This document shows positions 48,966 through 51,739 of a stretch of DNA of 51,739 nucleotides, piece by piece. The position numbers and the translations under genes are program-made. Under the pieces are notes generated by a model that saw only the letters and a list, made by a program, of their open reading frames with translations, was not told the DNA's origin and searched no databases. Each line of letters starts with the position of its first letter. Position 1 is the stretch's first letter. The stretch spans positions 1 through 51,739 of the forward strand of contig NZ_QGKM01000029.1 of assembly GCF_003172875.1 (NCBI RefSeq). Reading direction: 5' to 3'. Source of the DNA: Leucothrix pacifica. GTDB taxonomy: Bacteria > Pseudomonadota > Gammaproteobacteria > Thiotrichales > Thiotrichaceae.

Positions 48966-51388
48966 CATCGTCACTTATAGCTCTACTCAGCCTTATTGCC
49001 CTCTTATTATTGATTGGCTATTTAAGACTGCCATCCCGCAAAGGTTCTGGCCTTATTCTGACCTGGTTGGTTGGAGTCCTGATTACCGGCAGCTGGGGAA
49101 ATGGGATTTGGATACTCGCAGCATTAGCGACCGTAATTCTATTAGTCATTAATATCCCTGCTCTGAGGCATTCATTAGTGAGCAAGCCATCACTTAAGCT
49201 GCTGAAAAAGAACCTACCACAAATATCAGAAACTGAGCAGCAAGCACTGGAAGCGGGTAACACATGGTGGGATGCGGAACTATTCTCTGGCAAGCCTGAC
49301 TGGAAGCATCTCCGTGACCTATCCAGCAGCAGCCTCACTACCGAAGAACAGGCGTTTATCAATGGTCCGGTTGAAGATATCTGCCAACAACTTGATGACT
49401 GGAAAATCACCCATGAGGATTTGGACTTACCTTCTGCGATTTGGCAGCAGCTAAAACAACAAGGCTTCTTTGGCATGATTATCCCGAAACAATACGGTGG
49501 TCTTGGCTTTTCAGCGATTGCGCACTCTGAAGTCGTGATGAAAATTGCCTCTCGCAGCATTACCGCTGGGGTCACCGTCATGGTGCCTAACTCATTAGGG
49601 CCTGGTGAATTACTCCACCGATATGGTACGGATGAGCAGAAAAATCACTTCCTGCCGCGTTTGGCAAAAGGTGAAGAGATACCCTGTTTCGCATTGACCG
49701 GCCCGGAAGCTGGTAGTGATGCCAGTGCGATTCCGGACACAGGCATAGTTTGCAAACAGGATTTTGATGGCAAGAAAGACGTACTCGGTATTCGGCTGAA
49801 TTGGGAGAAACGCTATATCACACTGGCGCCTGTCGCTACATTACTAGGATTGGCTTTCCAGTTGCAAGACCCTGATCACTTACTGGGTGATGAAACGAAT
49901 GTCGGCATCACACTCGCCTTGATTCCAACAGACACACAGGGTGTGCGCATTGGTAAACGTCACTTCCCCTTAAATATTCCATTTCAAAATGGCCCGATCT
50001 GGGGCGATGATGTGTTCATCCCAATGGATTGGTTAATCGGCGGTGTAGCCCAAGCTGGCAATGGCTGGCAGATGCTAGTGGAGTGTCTTGGTGAAGGTCG
50101 GGGCATATCACTACCGGCACTTGCTACAGGAGCCGGAAAGTTACTAAGCCACACCACCGGTGCTTACGCTGGTGTCAGAAAGCAATTTGGAACGGCCATC
50201 GGCAAGTTTGAAGGTATAGAAGAACCACTCGCGGAAATCCTAGCGACAACCTATATCATGGATGCCGGACGCCGCCTCACTGCCACCGCAATTGATCAGG
50301 ACCAAAAGCCAGCGGTTATTACGGCATTATTGAAATATCAGTTAACTGAGCGTATGCGTGTCATCGTCAATCATGCGATGGATATTCAAGGAGGATCAGG
50401 AGTTTGTCTCGGACCAGATAATTATTTGGGTCGCTTGTATCAGGCCGTGCCTATCGGTATCACCGTGGAAGGTGCCAATATTCTGACACGCAGTTTAATC
50501 GTTTTTGGACAAGGCGCGATACGCTGTCACCCTTACCTGCTGGACGAAATCAAGGCAGCTCAAGATGACGACCTTGCACAATTAGATAAGACGCTGTTTG
50601 CGCATTTCGGCTTTGTGTTTAGCAACTTAAGTCGTAGTATCTGGTTCGGCTTCACCAATGCCTTTTTTGAATCGCCGGGCACACCAATGACCCGCAAATA
50701 CTACCGCAGGCTAATTCGCCTCAGCGCAGGGTTTGCACTACTCACTGATTACGCCCTACTCACTCTGGGAGGCACCTTAAAGCGGCGTGAACGTTTGTCA
50801 GGTCGCTTTGCTGATATTCTGGCAAACCTGTACTTATGCTCAGCTGTTCTGAAACACTTTGAAGATCAGGGTGAACCTTATGCTGACCAGCCTTTGCTGG
50901 ACTACAGCTGCCAAAGCTTAATACATGATGCTCAACAGGCTATGTTAGCAGTATTTTATAATCTACCCTTACCATGGGCAGGTAAAGTCTTACGCTTCTT
51001 TATGTTTCCGTTTGGAAAGCCTTACTCACCACCACCAGACAAGTTGATTCATGCCACGGCCCAACTAGCCATTAAACCAAGTGCTACACGTAAACGTCTT
51101 TGCGCGGGGATTTACCTCAGCGACTCTCCTGACGATCTAACCGGACGGATTGAATATGCATTCCAGCTGGCACATCAAGCTAAAGCCGCTGAGACTCGTC
51201 TGAAACGACTAGTAAAAGACGGTCGACTGACCTCAATGACAGAGGAGTCCCGCATTCAGGAAGCTTTAGAGAAATCACTGATCAATCAAGATGATGCGGA
51301 TCTGCTGCTTAAAGCCAGAGAGGCAATGTTAAATGCAATCAAAGTTAATTCGTTTGAGCCTGAAACTTTAAAATCAAGCGGCTTTTAA
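48962..51388 (+). CDS. fadE: Acyl-CoA dehydrogenase, FadE type
   Basis: The 808-residue enzyme catalyses the first, FAD-dependent step of fatty-acid beta-oxidation. Two or three hydrophobic helices at residues 1-60 anchor it to the inner membrane, as in E. coli FadE (814 residues). The dehydrogenase core shows GFFGMIIPKQYGGLGFSAI, then CFALTGPEAGSDASAIPDTG and the QGGSGVCLGPDNYLGRLY block that lines the flavin site. A C-terminal DUF1974 region follows. It is translationally coupled to the YiiX-like gene. Confidence 0.95.
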   Translation: MTSSLIALLSLIALLLLIGYLRLPSRKGSGLILTWLVGVLITGSWGNGIWILAALATVILLVINIPALRHSLVSKPSLKLLKKNLPQISETEQQALEAGNTWWDAELFSGKPDWKHLRDLSSSSLTTEEQAFINGPVEDICQQLDDWKITHEDLDLPSAIWQQLKQQGFFGMIIPKQYGGLGFSAIAHSEVVMKIASRSITAGVTVMVPNSLGPGELLHRYGTDEQKNHFLPRLAKGEEIPCFALTGPEAGSDASAIPDTGIVCKQDFDGKKDVLGIRLNWEKRYITLAPVATLLGLAFQLQDPDHLLGDETNVGITLALIPTDTQGVRIGKRHFPLNIPFQNGPIWGDDVFIPMDWLIGGVAQAGNGWQMLVECLGEGRGISLPALATGAGKLLSHTTGAYAGVRKQFGTAIGKFEGIEEPLAEILATTYIMDAGRRLTATAIDQDQKPAVITALLKYQLTERMRVIVNHAMDIQGGSGVCLGPDNYLGRLYQAVPIGITVEGANILTRSLIVFGQGAIRCHPYLLDEIKAAQDDDLAQLDKTLFAHFGFVFSNLSRSIWFGFTNAFFESPGTPMTRKYYRRLIRLSAGFALLTDYALLTLGGTLKRRERLSGRFADILANLYLCSAVLKHFEDQGEPYADQPLLDYSCQSLIHDAQQAMLAVFYNLPLPWAGKVLRFFMFPFGKPYSPPPDKLIHATAQLAIKPSATRKRLCAGIYLSDSPDDLTGRIEYAFQLAHQAKAAETRLKRLVKDGRLTSMTEESRIQEALEKSLINQDDADLLLKAREAMLNAIKVNSFEPETLKSSGF

Positions 51389-51400
51389 AGCTTTACACTC

Positions 51401-51452
51401 TGCTGATGCAATCTCTTTCGTCTTTAAAAGAGATTGCTGGCAGCATTTGTTT
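51401..51452 (+). terminator. Hairpin terminator after fadE
   Basis: A perfect 11-bp stem (GCAATCTCTTT 51408-51418, AAAGAGATTGC 51427-51437) with outer TGCTG/CAGCA pairing is followed by TTTGTTT. It lies between fadE and the clipped minus-strand gene. The rest of the 170-bp gap shows nothing. Confidence 0.65.
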
Positions 51453-51558
51453 ACTTCACAACAGATGTGAGGACACTATGAGCTGATCTATCTGTAATAC
51501 GTTAGTGAGTAATCCAGAAAGCGACTCTACACAACAGCCAACTGTCTGACTACTAAAA

Positions 51559-51738
51559 CTATTTCGCTTGCAGCACTTCCCATGAAACCTCTACCTCACC
51601 AGCATCACCAGCAATGTATGCCGAATCACCGGTAATGGTGACGGATAAGTCCATGGTGCGTTTCACTAAACCCGCCAAGGCTTCCACACTTTCCCATGGG
51701 AACCGGTAGAATGAAGCATTCAACCTAAAATCCTCAGT
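51559..51738 (-). CDS. C-terminal end of an unrecognised gene, clipped by the window
   Basis: Reading leftward, 59 codons are open to the window edge and end in TAG at 51559-51561. The tail reads SVTITGDSAYIAGDAGEVEV, then SWEVLQAK, with alternating hydrophobic residues suggesting beta strands. I do not recognise it. The start and most of the protein lie to the right of the window. It converges on fadE. Confidence 0.55.
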   Translation of the reverse strand, partial: TEDFRLNASFYRFPWESVEALAGLVKRTMDLSVTITGDSAYIAGDAGEVEVSWEVLQAK

Positions 51739-51739
51739 T

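Noticed and set aside
49018-49581. 187-codon open frame on the minus strand
   Set aside because: Antisense to the start of fadE; Cys/Ser-rich translation typical of a shadow frame and no ribosome site seen.

Overview
The window reads as a chromosomal segment of a gammaproteobacterium. This rests on gene content and order: ubiE-ubiJ-ubiB, dnaG-rpoD followed by a CAU-anticodon tRNA, a complete iscRSUA-hscBA-fdx-iscX operon, gltB-gltD, rplM-rpsI, a FadE-type acyl-CoA dehydrogenase, and an AmgK/MurU cell-wall recycling pair. Base composition looks balanced to slightly AT-rich by eye. Cytochrome c' with a b561-type cytochrome, and a Yej-like peptide importer, would fit a marine or Thiotrichales-like lineage, but that placement is a guess.

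Layout. 1-4.8 kb is an accessory patch: an unrecognised helical protein cut by the window edge, a ribbon-helix-helix/PIN toxin-antitoxin pair with an operator-like palindrome over its promoter, a small orphan ORF, a Uma2-family protein, and an AAA_14/DUF4143 ATPase preceded by two tandem 24-bp palindromes. 4.9-12 kb holds single metabolic genes: a phytanoyl-CoA dioxygenase-like protein, a CobB-type sirtuin, cytochrome c', photolyase, cytochrome b561-like protein, a stand-alone receiver, DusC and a Tat-type dienelactone hydrolase. 12-20 kb carries ubiquinone biosynthesis (ubiE, ubiJ, ubiB), a His-rich secreted protein, lipA, murU/amgK and galU. 20-22.7 kb has an unusual protein with four S1 repeats and a C-terminal TIR-like domain, beside a nine-helix membrane protein. 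22.8-27 kb is the sigma-70/primase locus with its tRNA. 26.9-33 kb is glutamate synthase. 33.2-39.5 kb is moaB plus the whole ISC iron-sulfur operon, read leftward from an IscR-boxed promoter. 39.5-46.8 kb is a four-gene Yej-like oligopeptide ABC importer and a porin. 47-47.9 kb is rplM-rpsI. 48-51.4 kb pairs a permuted NlpC/P60 (YiiX-like) hydrolase with FadE. The right end clips a minus-strand gene.

How the genes fit together. Most operons are conventional: ISC assembly supplies clusters that LipA and glutamate synthase need; AmgK and MurU convert recycled MurNAc to UDP-MurNAc, next to the UDP-glucose enzyme GalU; porin and ABC importer could form an outer-to-inner membrane uptake route. 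No prophage, insertion sequence, rRNA or CRISPR array was seen.

Best candidates for something undescribed: (1) the S1x4-TIR-like fusion; (2) two dispersed palindromic elements, 80 and 74 bp, sharing a 60-bp core whose arms differ by compensatory changes, at dnaG/gltD and at moaB/iscX; (3) the tandem palindromes driving the AAA_14 ATPase. No stretch over 300 bases lacks a gene.
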